NCBI RefSeq assembly: GCF_009923995.1
Contig: NZ_RFSK01000002.1
Span: forward strand, 1 to 64,000
Reading direction: 5' to 3'
Origin: Janthinobacterium sp.
Lineage (GTDB): Bacteria > Pseudomonadota > Gammaproteobacteria > Burkholderiales > Burkholderiaceae_D
DNA length: 64,000 nt
Both the position numbers and the translations under genes were made by a program. Under the pieces are notes generated by a model. That model did not search any database. It was not told the origin of the DNA and saw nothing but the letters and a program-made list of their open reading frames with translations. How positions within the stretch are numbered: position 1 is the first letter of the stretch; each line of letters starts with the position of its first letter. Below are positions 17,714 to 26,007 of this stretch, one piece after another.

Positions 17714-17995
17714 ATGTGGCAAACCATCATCGTCGCCCTGATCGTCGCAGCCGCGCTGCTGCATTTCTCGACCAAGTATTTGCCGGCGGGCGTGCGCCGC
17801 GCCATCGTGCGGGGCCTCGTGCGCTGCGGTCTCGACGAGGCGAAGCTGTCGGCCTTCTTCAAGGTGGCGCCCGGCTGCGGCAGCGGCTGCGGTTCCTGCG
17901 GCTCCTGCGACAGCCCGCCGCCGCCGTCCGCCACACCGCCGGCCGACGGCAGCAGCAAGCGCGTGATCCTGATGCAGGTGCAGCGCCAGGACTGA
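17714..17995 (+). CDS. Small Cys-rich membrane protein of the Feo operon
   Basis: A 93-residue protein: one N-terminal membrane helix (TIIVALIVAAALLHF), a basic amphipathic stretch, a Cys/Gly-rich patch (CGSGCGSCGSCD, residues about 55-66), and a Pro-rich then basic tail. It starts ten bases after feoB and surely belongs to the operon. It takes the place of FeoC, but lacks the winged-helix fold. Similar FeoB-associated Cys-rich proteins occur in many beta- and gammaproteobacteria. Metal or cluster binding by the Cys patch is inferred. Confidence 0.8.
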   Translation: MWQTIIVALIVAAALLHFSTKYLPAGVRRAIVRGLVRCGLDEAKLSAFFKVAPGCGSGCGSCGSCDSPPPPSATPPADGSSKRVILMQVQRQD

Positions 17996-18059
17996 TCTAC
18001 GTCTAGCCACGGGCCCGCCCGTAGGCTACACTGGGCTTTCCGCATGGCAAGGAGTGGCA

Positions 18060-18221
18060 ATGGCGATACTGTTGATCTTCATGTTTCTGTTTGCCGTCGC
18101 CACCTGGCTGCTGGCCAGCCGGCGCGGCCGCCACGGGGGACTGTGGTTCGGCATCGGCCTGTTCCTCGGGCCGTTTGCCTTGCTGGCGGTGGCGGCGCTG
18201 CCGCCCGTGCAAGCGCGCTGA
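18060..18221 (+). CDS. Small two-helix membrane protein
   Basis: A 53-residue open frame with a good ribosome site (AAGGAG, 6 bases upstream). It codes for two hydrophobic helices (ILLIFMFLFAVATWLLA and GLWFGIGLFLGPFALLAVAAL) joined by a basic turn SRRGRHGG. A rho-independent terminator begins 13 bases after the stop, which supports a real short gene. I do not recognise a function. It lies 65 bases after the Feo Cys-rich gene and may be the end of that operon. Confidence 0.65.
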   Translation: MAILLIFMFLFAVATWLLASRRGRHGGLWFGIGLFLGPFALLAVAALPPVQAR

Positions 18222-18233
18222 CCCTGTCTTGTC

Positions 18234-18254
18234 CCCGCCATGGCGGGTTTTTTT
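18234..18254 (+). terminator. Terminator after the feo operon and small membrane protein
   Basis: Stem CCCGCC-AT-GGCGGG with seven T directly after. It lies just past the 53-residue gene and overlaps the 3' end of the convergent araC-type gene. Confidence 0.85.
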
Positions 18255-19173
18255 ACGCCTGCGCGCCCGCGTGGCGCTGCCGGTACTGGCGCGGCGAGCA
18301 CGCCATGACGCGCTTGAAGGCGTGGCTGAAGGCGCTGTCCGAATCGTAGCCCAGCGCCTGCGCGATCGACGTCACGGTCGCGGCACTGTCCTTCAGGCGC
18401 CGCGTGGCCAGGCGCATGCGCCAGCGCAGCAGGTAATCGAGCGGGGTCACGCCCACCCTGTTCCTGAAGTGCAGGGCAAAGGCGGAGCGCGACTGCCCCG
18501 CGATGGCGGCCAGCTGCGGCAAGGTCCAGCGCTGCGCCGGCTGCGCATGCATGGCTTCGATGGCGGCGCGCAGCCGGGGATCGGCCAGCGCGAACAGCCA
18601 GCCTACCGGATGCGATGCCTGCGCTTCAAGGTACTGGCGCAGCATTTGCAGCAGCATCATGTGGCCCAGGTGGCGCGTCATCAGCGCCGCGCCGGGGGCC
18701 GTCGCCTGCAGCTCCTGCGCCAGGCGCTGCAAGGCCCAGTGCAGCACGCTGGCCTGGTCCGTATCGCCGTGCACGTGCAGCAGGGGCGGCAGGCAGTCGA
18801 GCAGGATGGCCGCTTCGTCGCCAAAGCTGAAACGCCCGCCGATGAGGAAGAAATCGTGTGCCGGCTCGCCGTGGCGGGCCACGCCCTGCTGCGCGTGCCG
18901 GTACACTTCCAGCGCCGGGGTGGCTGGCAAGCCGGGCGCGCTGGCCAGGGTAAACGCGCGTCCCGGGGCCAGCAGGAAGCAGTCGCCCGTATGCAGCTGC
19001 ACAGGCGCGTCGATGCCCGCGACCGCCAGCCAGCAGCTTCCCTCGATCACGGCGTTGAACTTGATGCCGTCCGGCGGAGGAAAGTCGATGGCCCAGTCGC
19101 CGCCCGCCTTCAGGCCGGCGAAATAGGAGCTGCGCGTGTCGAGCAGCGACAGTACATCGGAAAGCAAATCCAT
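18253..19173 (-). CDS. AraC-family transcriptional regulator
   Basis: A 306-residue regulator with an N-terminal cupin domain (HTGDCFLLAPGRAFTLAS is the barrel segment) and a C-terminal pair of AraC helix-turn-helix motifs (LPQLAAIAGQSRSAFALHFRN, then SIAQALGYDSDSAFSHAFKR). This cupin type belongs to regulators that commonly control an adjacent oxidoreductase. It is divergent from the SDR gene at 19304 with 130 bp between, so control of that gene is likely. The start at MDLLSDVLSLL is preferred over the upstream in-frame codon at 19305, which overlaps the SDR start. Confidence 0.9.
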   Translation of the reverse strand: MDLLSDVLSLLDTRSSYFAGLKAGGDWAIDFPPPDGIKFNAVIEGSCWLAVAGIDAPVQLHTGDCFLLAPGRAFTLASAPGLPATPALEVYRHAQQGVARHGEPAHDFFLIGGRFSFGDEAAILLDCLPPLLHVHGDTDQASVLHWALQRLAQELQATAPGAALMTRHLGHMMLLQMLRQYLEAQASHPVGWLFALADPRLRAAIEAMHAQPAQRWTLPQLAAIAGQSRSAFALHFRNRVGVTPLDYLLRWRMRLATRRLKDSAATVTSIAQALGYDSDSAFSHAFKRVMACSPRQYRQRHAGAQA

Positions 19174-19303
19174 GTTGAGGGTCCAGTTCTGGACGATGGC
19201 GACAGTATCAAGGATTTTACGCCATTCACAGTCCAGCAAAGCCCACGCAAAATAAGCATGTCGCCAGCCATCCCGCGCTGGCCACCCACATGCGGAGGCA
19301 CAC

Positions 19304-20293
19304 ATGACATACGACGATCCCAGGCAGACTCCCCTTCACACCGGCTTCGGCGCGGCCACCACGGCCACCGAGGCGCTGGCCGGGCGCGACCTGTCCGGCA
19401 TGCTGGCCATCGTCACGGGCGGCGCTTCAGGGCTGGGCCTGGAAACGGTGCGCGTGCTGGCCGGCGCCGGCGCCAGCGTGGTGGTGCCGGCGCGCGACCC
19501 GCGTCAGGCGCAAGCGGCATTGACCGGTCTGGCCAACGTGGACATCGCCCCGCTCGACCTGCTCGATCCGCAGTCGGTCGACTCTTTTGCCGCCGCTTTC
19601 CTCGCCTCGGGCCGCGCCCTGCACGTGCTGGTGAATGGCGCCGGGCTCATGGCCTCGCCCTTGCTGCGCGATGCGCGGGGCTATGAAGCGCAGTTCGCGA
19701 CGAATCACCTGGGGCATTTCCAGCTGACGGCGCGCCTGTGGCCCGCCTTGCGGCAGGCGCGTGGCGCGCGCGTCGTGTGCGTGTCGTCGCTGGGACACCG
19801 GCAGGCAGGCGTCGACCTGGACGACCCGCATTTCCAGCGCCAGCCTTACGACAAATGGCGCGCGTATGCGCAGTCGAAAAGCGCCAATGCCCTGTTTGCC
19901 GTGGAGCTGGACCGGCGCGGCGCGGCGCACGGCGTGCGGGCCTTTTCGCTGCACCCGGGTGCCATCCTGACGCCGCTGGTGCGCCACCTGGACCTGGACG
20001 ATTTGCGCAGGGTGGGCGCGCTGGATGATGCGGGCCAGGTGAATCCGCCGCCGCAATCGGGTTTCAAGAACGTGGCGCAGGGCGCCGCCACGGCCGTCTG
20101 GTGTGCCACCAGCGCGCAGCTGGACGGTCTGGGCGGCGTGTATTGCGAGGATTGCGATATTGCCGCCCTGGTGGCGGACGACAGCACGGGGCCGGGCGTG
20201 CGGCGCTGGGCGGCCGATGCTGCGCAGGCGCGCCGGCTATGGGCGCTGAGCGAACAGATGACGGGCGTGCGTTTCGATCCCGGCGCTGCATGA
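19304..20293 (+). CDS. Short-chain dehydrogenase/reductase
   Basis: A 329-residue classical/extended SDR. The Rossmann nucleotide motif is TGGASGLG (residues about 38-45), followed by a preference loop ending PARDPRQ that suggests NADP. NGAG replaces the usual NNAG, and the catalytic set is S (VCVSSLG), Y and K in YAQSKS. It resembles retinol-dehydrogenase-like SDRs of unknown substrate. Only the araC-type gene upstream hints at its control. Confidence 0.9.
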   Translation: MTYDDPRQTPLHTGFGAATTATEALAGRDLSGMLAIVTGGASGLGLETVRVLAGAGASVVVPARDPRQAQAALTGLANVDIAPLDLLDPQSVDSFAAAFLASGRALHVLVNGAGLMASPLLRDARGYEAQFATNHLGHFQLTARLWPALRQARGARVVCVSSLGHRQAGVDLDDPHFQRQPYDKWRAYAQSKSANALFAVELDRRGAAHGVRAFSLHPGAILTPLVRHLDLDDLRRVGALDDAGQVNPPPQSGFKNVAQGAATAVWCATSAQLDGLGGVYCEDCDIAALVADDSTGPGVRRWAADAAQARRLWALSEQMTGVRFDPGAA

Positions 20294-20316
20294 AAAATGC
20301 CGGGCGGCGCCCGGCA
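20293..20316 (-). terminator. Terminator of the GH3 hexosaminidase gene
   Basis: Stem TGCCGGGC-GGC-GCCCGGCA (20298-20316) with five T after it on the minus strand, 24 bases past the stop at 20340. Confidence 0.8.
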
Positions 20317-20339
20317 TGTGCAGGAAGGGTGGCGTGGAT

Positions 20340-21881
20340 TTACGCCTTGCCCGCCAGCTTGTCCACCACCGGTGCCAGCGCGGCCGGGCGGCAGCCGAAG
20401 GCGGCCAGGCGGCCTTGCGCATCGGGTGCCAGGTCCAGGTCATACGGCAGGCGGCCCGCCACCAGCCACAGTCTATCGTGCGGCAAGGCCTCGACGAGGC
20501 GGCGCTGGCCTTCGACGAACATGGCGTTATACGTCTGCAGCACGATCTGCTGTGCGCCCTGGGCAAAGGCGATGGCCTCGTTGACTTCGTCGCTCAGCGC
20601 TTCGGCCGACAAGGCATATTCGCGCACCTCCAGGCCCGCTTCGAGCAGCGCCGGCAGCATGGAGCTGCGCGCTTCCTTGTTGCGGCCCAGCGCCACTTCG
20701 TCGATTTCGCTGCGCGAACGCACTTCCACCGTCAGCAGGGTCACGGGCAGGCCCGCATCCAGGGGGCGGTAGTCGCCCTGCACGCGCAGCGCCGCTTTTT
20801 GCAGCAGCTGCGACAGGGCCATGGCGGCCGGCTGCATCAGCGCCGGCGGCGCGACGGGGCGCTCGCGCCAGTCGCGCACGGCGCGGTTGCGCTTGAGTTC
20901 AGCCACGCGGGCAAGGGCCGCGTCGATGCGCTCCATGGCGATCTCGCCGCTTTCCACGGCGGCGATGACGGCGTCGATGGCGGCCGTCTGCTGCGCCTGA
21001 CGGTGCGAGATGAGGACGATGTCGGCGCCCGCCTGCAAGGTGGCGATGGCGCCCTTGGGAATGCCGATGCCGTCGGCGATGGCCGCCATTTCCAGGCAGT
21101 CGGTGATGACCACGCCCTGGTAGTCCATTTCGCCGCGCAGCAGGTCCGTCAGCACGCCCTTCGACAGGGTGGCCGGCACGCTGGTATCGGCCTCGAAGGC
21201 GGGGAAGACCACGTGCGCCGTCATGATGGCGTCCACGCCGCCGGCAATGGCCGCGCGGAAGGGCGCCAGTTCCACGGCGCGCAGGCGTTCCTTGTCGTGC
21301 GGGACGAGGGCCATGGCGTAGTGCGTGTCGATGGCCGTGTCGCCGTGGCCGGGGAAGTGCTTGGCCGTGACGGCCAGGCCGCTGGCGCGCTGGCCGCGCA
21401 TGGCGGCCATGCCGTATTCGATGACGGTGTCGGCATCTTCGCCATAGGCGCGCACGCCGATGACGGGATTGTTGCGGTTGTTGTTCACGTCCAGCACGGG
21501 GGCGAGCAGCATGTTGATGCCCACCTGGCGCATCTCGTCGCCGCTGATCCGGTTCATGCGTTCGCAGTCGACCGGCGAACCGGCGGCCTGGAAGGCCATC
21601 GCGGCGGGAATTGGCGTCACGCCCTGCTCGATGCGCATGACCATGCCGCCTTCCTGGTCGATGGAGATGAGCAGCGGCGTGTCGGACACTTCCGCGTTGA
21701 TCTCCTGCAGCTCGCGGCACAGGGCCGACACTTGCGCGGGCGTGTGCACATTGCGGCGGAACAGGATCACGCCGCCCACCTTCTTGTCGCGTATCAAGGT
21801 CTTGATATGCTCGTCCGCCTGCAGGGCGTCGAAGCCCACCATGAACAACTGTCCTACTTTCTCGCGCAAACCCTGCTCCAT
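20340..21881 (-). CDS. Glycoside hydrolase family 3 beta-N-acetylhexosaminidase (NagZ/YbbD-like)
   Basis: A 513-residue GH3 enzyme without signal peptide. The N-terminal barrel holds KHFPGHGDTAIDTHY, whose Asp-His pair is the NagZ-type general acid/base, and VVITDCLEM with the nucleophile Asp. E. coli NagZ ends after this domain (about 340 residues); here about 170 more residues follow, as in the two-domain Bacillus enzyme. It removes GlcNAc from muropeptides in family members; with murU and amgK nearby, a wall-recycling role fits. The start at 21881 is fixed by GGAGGAG just upstream. Alternative: another beta-hexosaminidase of GH3. Confidence 0.88.
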   Translation of the reverse strand: MEQGLREKVGQLFMVGFDALQADEHIKTLIRDKKVGGVILFRRNVHTPAQVSALCRELQEINAEVSDTPLLISIDQEGGMVMRIEQGVTPIPAAMAFQAAGSPVDCERMNRISGDEMRQVGINMLLAPVLDVNNNRNNPVIGVRAYGEDADTVIEYGMAAMRGQRASGLAVTAKHFPGHGDTAIDTHYAMALVPHDKERLRAVELAPFRAAIAGGVDAIMTAHVVFPAFEADTSVPATLSKGVLTDLLRGEMDYQGVVITDCLEMAAIADGIGIPKGAIATLQAGADIVLISHRQAQQTAAIDAVIAAVESGEIAMERIDAALARVAELKRNRAVRDWRERPVAPPALMQPAAMALSQLLQKAALRVQGDYRPLDAGLPVTLLTVEVRSRSEIDEVALGRNKEARSSMLPALLEAGLEVREYALSAEALSDEVNEAIAFAQGAQQIVLQTYNAMFVEGQRRLVEALPHDRLWLVAGRLPYDLDLAPDAQGRLAAFGCRPAALAPVVDKLAGKA

Positions 21882-22060
21882 GCTGCAACTCCTCCGGTAT
21901 TCATTCTGATGACGACAAGTCCGTATTCTGGCCCCGGGTGACGCATCTGGGCGAACACCGGAAAAGCTGCCGTATTTTGTGCTTATTTTGGTATTGTATT
22001 GGATTTGGATAATTGCGCAAGTGGTTATTAAGTGGTATTGCTCCACCGGCGCAACGCTTG

Positions 22061-23671
22061 CTAATCCAGGCGCTTGAACGATGCCGATTGCGCCTTCGGC
22101 CAGTACAGGCCGAACACGGGCGGCAGCTGCGGCAGCTGGCTCGGGTCGAGCAGCTGGCCCGCTTCCAGGAAGGGCAGCAGGGCGGAAGCCAGTTTCACCT
22201 GGTTCGGCGAAATGCGCCGCACCAGGTGGTGCGGACGCAGCTCCTGCGGGTGTTCCAGGCCGGCGGCGGCGATCAGTTCGGCCAGCGCCTTCATGGTGTT
22301 CTGGTGGAAGTGCGCCACGCGGGCGATCTTGTCGTCCACCACCAGGGCGCGCTGGCGCTGCGGGTCCTGCGTGGCCACGCCCGTGGGGCAGCGGTCCGTG
22401 TGGCAGCTTTGCGACTGGATGCAGCCGAGGGCGAACATGAAGCCGCGCGCCGAGTTGCACCAGTCGGCGCCCAGCGCCAGCAGGCGGGCGATGTCGAAGG
22501 CCGTGATGATCTTGCCCGAGCAGCCGATCTTGATCCGGTCGCGCAGGTTGGCGCCTACGAGGGTGTTATGCACCAGCACCAGCGCTTCCTGCAGCGGCGT
22601 GCCCACGTGGTCCGTGAATTCCACGGGCGCGGCACCCGTGCCGCCTTCGCTGCCGTCGACGACGATGAAGTCGGGCGTGATGCCCGTTTCCAGCATGGCT
22701 TTCACGATGGCGAAGAATTCCCACGGGTGGCCGATGGCCAGCTTGAAGCCCGTCGGCTTGCCGCCCGAGAGCGTGCGCAGGCGGTCGATAAAGTGCAGCA
22801 TTTCCAGCGGCGTGGAAAAGGCGCTGTGCGCCGCCGGCGAGACGCAATCCTCGCCCACCATCACGCCGCGCGTGGTGGCGATCTCGATGGTCACTTTCGG
22901 GCCGGGCAGCACGCCGCCGTGGCCCGGCTTGGCGCCCTGCGACATCTTCAGCTCGATCATCTTGACCTGCTCGGAGCTGGCGTTGGCGACGAAGCGCTCT
23001 TCGGAGAACGTGCCGTCCTGGTTGCGGCAGCCGAAATAGCCCGAGCCGATTTCCCATACCAGGTCGCCGCCGTTTTCGCGGTGGTAGGGGCTGATGCTGC
23101 CTTCGCCCGTGTCGTGCATGAAGCCGCCGCTGCGCGCGCCGCCGTTCAGGGCCAGGATGGCGTTGGCCGACAGGGCGCCAAAGCTCATCGCCGAGATGTT
23201 GAAGACGCTGGCGGAATACGGTTTGGCGCGCGGGCAGTCTGGGTGGTTGCCGATCTCGATGCGGAAGTCGTGGCCCGTCACCTTGGCGGGGGCGATGGAG
23301 TGGTTGATCCATTCGTAGCCGGCCTGGTACATGTCGAGCTGGGTGCCGAACGGGCGCTTGTCCGTCTGCTCCTTGGCGCGCTGGTAGACGATGCTGCGCT
23401 GGCTGCGCGAAAACGGCGTCGCTTCCGTGTCACTTTCCAGGAAATACTGGCGGATTTCGGGGCGGATGCTCTCGAAAAAGAAGCGGAAATGGGCAAGGAT
23501 GGGATAGTTGCGGCGCAGGGCGCGCTTCGTCTGCAGCATGTCGCTGATGCCCAGCAGGGTCAGCGCGCCGGCCAGCAGGGGCAGCCAGTAGTGATCGTAG
23601 TAGAACAGGGACAGGACAAAGATGGCGGCCGTCGCAATGAAGGTCAGGTAGCGAAATGGTACTAGGTGCAT
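22061..23671 (-). CDS. FMN-binding glutamate synthase family membrane protein
   Basis: A 536-residue protein with one or two N-terminal membrane segments (YLTFIATAAIFVLSLFYY and WLPLLAGALTLLGISD), followed by a GltB-type FMN barrel. Barrel landmarks: SAMSFGALSANAILALN, GHGGVLPGPKVT, DGSEGGTGAAP, and Cys in CHTDRCPTGVATQDP, which in glutamate synthase binds an Fe-S cluster. It lacks the glutaminase domain, so it is not a complete glutamate synthase. The natural reaction of this widespread membrane-linked family is unknown. The ATG at 23671 has GGAG five bases upstream; a GTG lies two codons earlier. Confidence 0.85.
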   Translation of the reverse strand: MHLVPFRYLTFIATAAIFVLSLFYYDHYWLPLLAGALTLLGISDMLQTKRALRRNYPILAHFRFFFESIRPEIRQYFLESDTEATPFSRSQRSIVYQRAKEQTDKRPFGTQLDMYQAGYEWINHSIAPAKVTGHDFRIEIGNHPDCPRAKPYSASVFNISAMSFGALSANAILALNGGARSGGFMHDTGEGSISPYHRENGGDLVWEIGSGYFGCRNQDGTFSEERFVANASSEQVKMIELKMSQGAKPGHGGVLPGPKVTIEIATTRGVMVGEDCVSPAAHSAFSTPLEMLHFIDRLRTLSGGKPTGFKLAIGHPWEFFAIVKAMLETGITPDFIVVDGSEGGTGAAPVEFTDHVGTPLQEALVLVHNTLVGANLRDRIKIGCSGKIITAFDIARLLALGADWCNSARGFMFALGCIQSQSCHTDRCPTGVATQDPQRQRALVVDDKIARVAHFHQNTMKALAELIAAAGLEHPQELRPHHLVRRISPNQVKLASALLPFLEAGQLLDPSQLPQLPPVFGLYWPKAQSASFKRLD

Positions 23672-23740
23672 GGGCACTCCGGTGAAGTCAGACTGATAAC
23701 TGATGAGTCTACCTTCGATTCACGGATCGTGCTGGCTGGA

Positions 23741-23769
23741 AAGAACGCGGCGCCCGCTGGACGCCGCGT
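23741..23769 (-). terminator. Probable terminator of the DUF898-M48 operon
   Basis: Stem ACGCGGCG / CGCCGCGT (23745-23752 and 23762-23769) followed by TTCTTT on the minus strand, just after the M48 stop codon. The T-run is interrupted, so the call is moderate. Confidence 0.55.
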
Positions 23770-23776
23770 GCGGTGC

Positions 23777-24787
23777 CTAGTGCTGTGCGGCGCGGATGCG
23801 CGCGATGCGTTCCGCGCTGGCCGGATGGCTAGACAGGTAGGGCGTGCCGTCGCCCAGCTTGCCCAGGGCGACGAACACCTGCGCCAGGTGCTCCAGCGCA
23901 ATGCCGTTCTGGCGCAGCATGGCGATGGCATAGTCGTCCGCCTCGCGCTCGACGTCGCGCGAGTACTTCAGGTCCAGCAGCAGCGGCGGCAGGGTGGCCA
24001 CCACGGTCGACACGTCGCCGAACAGCAGCGCCGCGCCGGCACCCACGGCCGAGGTCTGGATCAGGCGCCGCGTCAGGTGGCGCTGCTGCAAATGGCCCAG
24101 TTCGTGCGCCAGCACGCCCATGATGGCGTCGTCGTCCGGCATCAGCGCCACCATTTCATCGGTCAGCACGATGTCGCCGGACGGCAGGGCAAACGCGTTC
24201 GGGCCGATCTTGCTCTTGCGGAAAATGATGCGGTGCTCGGGCACGCTGTCGCCGGGCGTGGCCAGGCGCGCGAAACGGGGGCGCAAGGCTTGCTGGCGGG
24301 CCGCATCGAGTTGACTTGGCGCAAACACGTGGCCATCGAGGAAGTCGAGCACACCCTGGCCCAGCTGGCGCTCGACGGACTGGGGAACGGCATATGCCAC
24401 GCCCTTCGCCACCACGGGCAGCAGGTATTGATAGCTGAGCCACAGGGCCAGCACGGTGGCGGCCGTGGCCAGCAGGGCACCGCGCCAGCTTTGCTGCAGG
24501 CGCACGACCCAGCCGTCACGGTGGCCCGTGTCGTGCAGCAGGGCGTTGAAGGCGGCCTGGTCGGCGATTTCCAGGTAGGCGCCATCGGGAAAGCTGACCT
24601 TGCGCACGGCGTGGCTGCTGCGTTCGGACACGTGCAGCTGGCCCAGGGGGCAGCTGCGCGCGATGTCGCCCGCCAGCACGGCCACGCCATCGCGCACGCT
24701 CAGGGTGACGTGGTACAGGCGCGAACTCTGGCCGTCGAAATAGCGGGCGGCCAGTGCCGGCGTGGCGTCAGGGCGGTCGCTCGGCAT
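23777..24787 (-). CDS. M48-family membrane metallopeptidase
   Basis: A 336-residue protein. Residues 1-95 form an N-terminal beta-rich domain, then a membrane helix (LLATAATVLALWLSYQYLLP), then an M48 zinc peptidase with HELGH (VLAHELGHLQQRH) and the third ligand in READDYAI. It is distantly like HtpX, BepA and LoiP. The start (ATG at 24787) is one base after the TAA of the DUF898 gene, so translation is coupled. The partner gene suggests the two products act together at the inner membrane; substrates are unknown. Confidence 0.9.
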   Translation of the reverse strand: MPSDRPDATPALAARYFDGQSSRLYHVTLSVRDGVAVLAGDIARSCPLGQLHVSERSSHAVRKVSFPDGAYLEIADQAAFNALLHDTGHRDGWVVRLQQSWRGALLATAATVLALWLSYQYLLPVVAKGVAYAVPQSVERQLGQGVLDFLDGHVFAPSQLDAARQQALRPRFARLATPGDSVPEHRIIFRKSKIGPNAFALPSGDIVLTDEMVALMPDDDAIMGVLAHELGHLQQRHLTRRLIQTSAVGAGAALLFGDVSTVVATLPPLLLDLKYSRDVEREADDYAIAMLRQNGIALEHLAQVFVALGKLGDGTPYLSSHPASAERIARIRAAQH

Positions 24788-24788
24788 C

Positions 24789-25841
24789 TTACAGCGACAG
24801 GTCGAAGTCCAGCAGGTCGACCACGCCTTCGCCGGTGGCCGATACCTGCTCTCCGGTGGCGGCCACAAAGGCGTCCAGGCTGCCGTGTACCTGCATGGAC
24901 GTCGCTTCCAGGCGGTATTTCAGCCAGCGCACGTGGGCGAACGGCGTAAACAGGCCCAGGGTGACGACGATGCCGATCAGGTTGGTCAGCATGACGAAGG
25001 TGGTGCGGCCCCACGTCAGCTGCGAGGCGAACTGGTGCTGCTGCAGGCGCGTATGGTTCCAGATCAGGTTCTGGATCATGGTGAGGAACAGCGGCAGGAC
25101 GATGAAGGTCCACGCATACAGGGCGGCCACGGCGCCAAAGATGCTGCCGGCCTTGGTGGCGTCGTTGGCATGGGTGGCAAACGTGGCGAAGACGCTGGCG
25201 AAGACGACAAAGATCAGCGCCAGGAAACCGGCCAGCAGCAGGGCGAAGAACAGCAGATAGGTCTTGTAGAAGCTGCCGACGCTGGCGTCGAAGCTGAAGT
25301 TGCTGGTGCCGAAGCGGCTGTGCGTGTGCTGGAAGCGCTTCAGGCGCTGGTGCAGGAATGGCGTCATCAGGCCACCCGTGAAGGTATTCAGGATGGGCAG
25401 CCACAGGAAATACTTATAGGCTTCCCTGGCGCTGCCGTCGAAGCCGAAGCGGATGCCCCGGTAGCTGGTGTTGTACAGCTTGAATTGCAGGCTTTTCCAG
25501 ATCAGCCATGGCAGCACGGCCATCATCAGCACGAGCATGATCAGGCCGATGATGGGCGAGACCTGGAAGGCGATGTTGTAGCCGCCGATCAGCACCACGG
25601 CCGCAATGCGCCCCTTCAGGATGGCGATGGCATTGCCATGGTATTCGAAGCTGCTGCCAGCGAGGTGGGTGCTGGAATAGAAATAGCGGTTGCGGCGCAC
25701 CTTGGCCCAGGCCGAGTAGATGCCCAGGGTGATGATGCTCAGCAGCAGGTTGACGATCCAGATACGGAAGTATTCGCTGCCGGTGGCGCTGAAGGTGATG
25801 GCTTCGCGCCGGGAGCTGTTGTTGTTGACATCGACATCCAC
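24789..25841 (-). CDS. DUF898 (YjgN-family) inner-membrane protein
   Basis: A 350-residue protein with about six to eight membrane segments. It has the duplicated DUF898 pattern: ITLGIYSAWAKVRRNRYFY early and VTLGLFTPFAHVRWLKYR late. E. coli YjgN is the named relative; its function is unknown. Translation probably starts at a GTG (25841) with AAGGAA eight bases upstream; the next in-frame ATG is at 25837 minus strand equivalent, two codons on. It is the first gene of a two-gene unit with the M48 peptidase. Divergent from a GST. Confidence 0.88.
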   Translation of the reverse strand: MDVDVNNNSSRREAITFSATGSEYFRIWIVNLLLSIITLGIYSAWAKVRRNRYFYSSTHLAGSSFEYHGNAIAILKGRIAAVVLIGGYNIAFQVSPIIGLIMLVLMMAVLPWLIWKSLQFKLYNTSYRGIRFGFDGSAREAYKYFLWLPILNTFTGGLMTPFLHQRLKRFQHTHSRFGTSNFSFDASVGSFYKTYLLFFALLLAGFLALIFVVFASVFATFATHANDATKAGSIFGAVAALYAWTFIVLPLFLTMIQNLIWNHTRLQQHQFASQLTWGRTTFVMLTNLIGIVVTLGLFTPFAHVRWLKYRLEATSMQVHGSLDAFVAATGEQVSATGEGVVDLLDFDLSL

Positions 25842-26007
25842 GGGGGAAATTCCTTACTTGTTGGAAACAAAACAAGATAAGGGATTACAGAAAAGTTATC
25901 AATTGAAACTATTGTTTTTCGCAATTTTTTCACGCTTCCACGTGTGCCGCCGCAATCGCGCCGCCCCGGCTATACTGGAACTCAACCATTGCTAAACGGG
26001 AACCGCC

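Noticed and set aside
15788-18010. 740-codon minus-strand frame opposite feoB
   Set aside because: Antisense shadow of feoB with low-complexity composition and no ribosome site.
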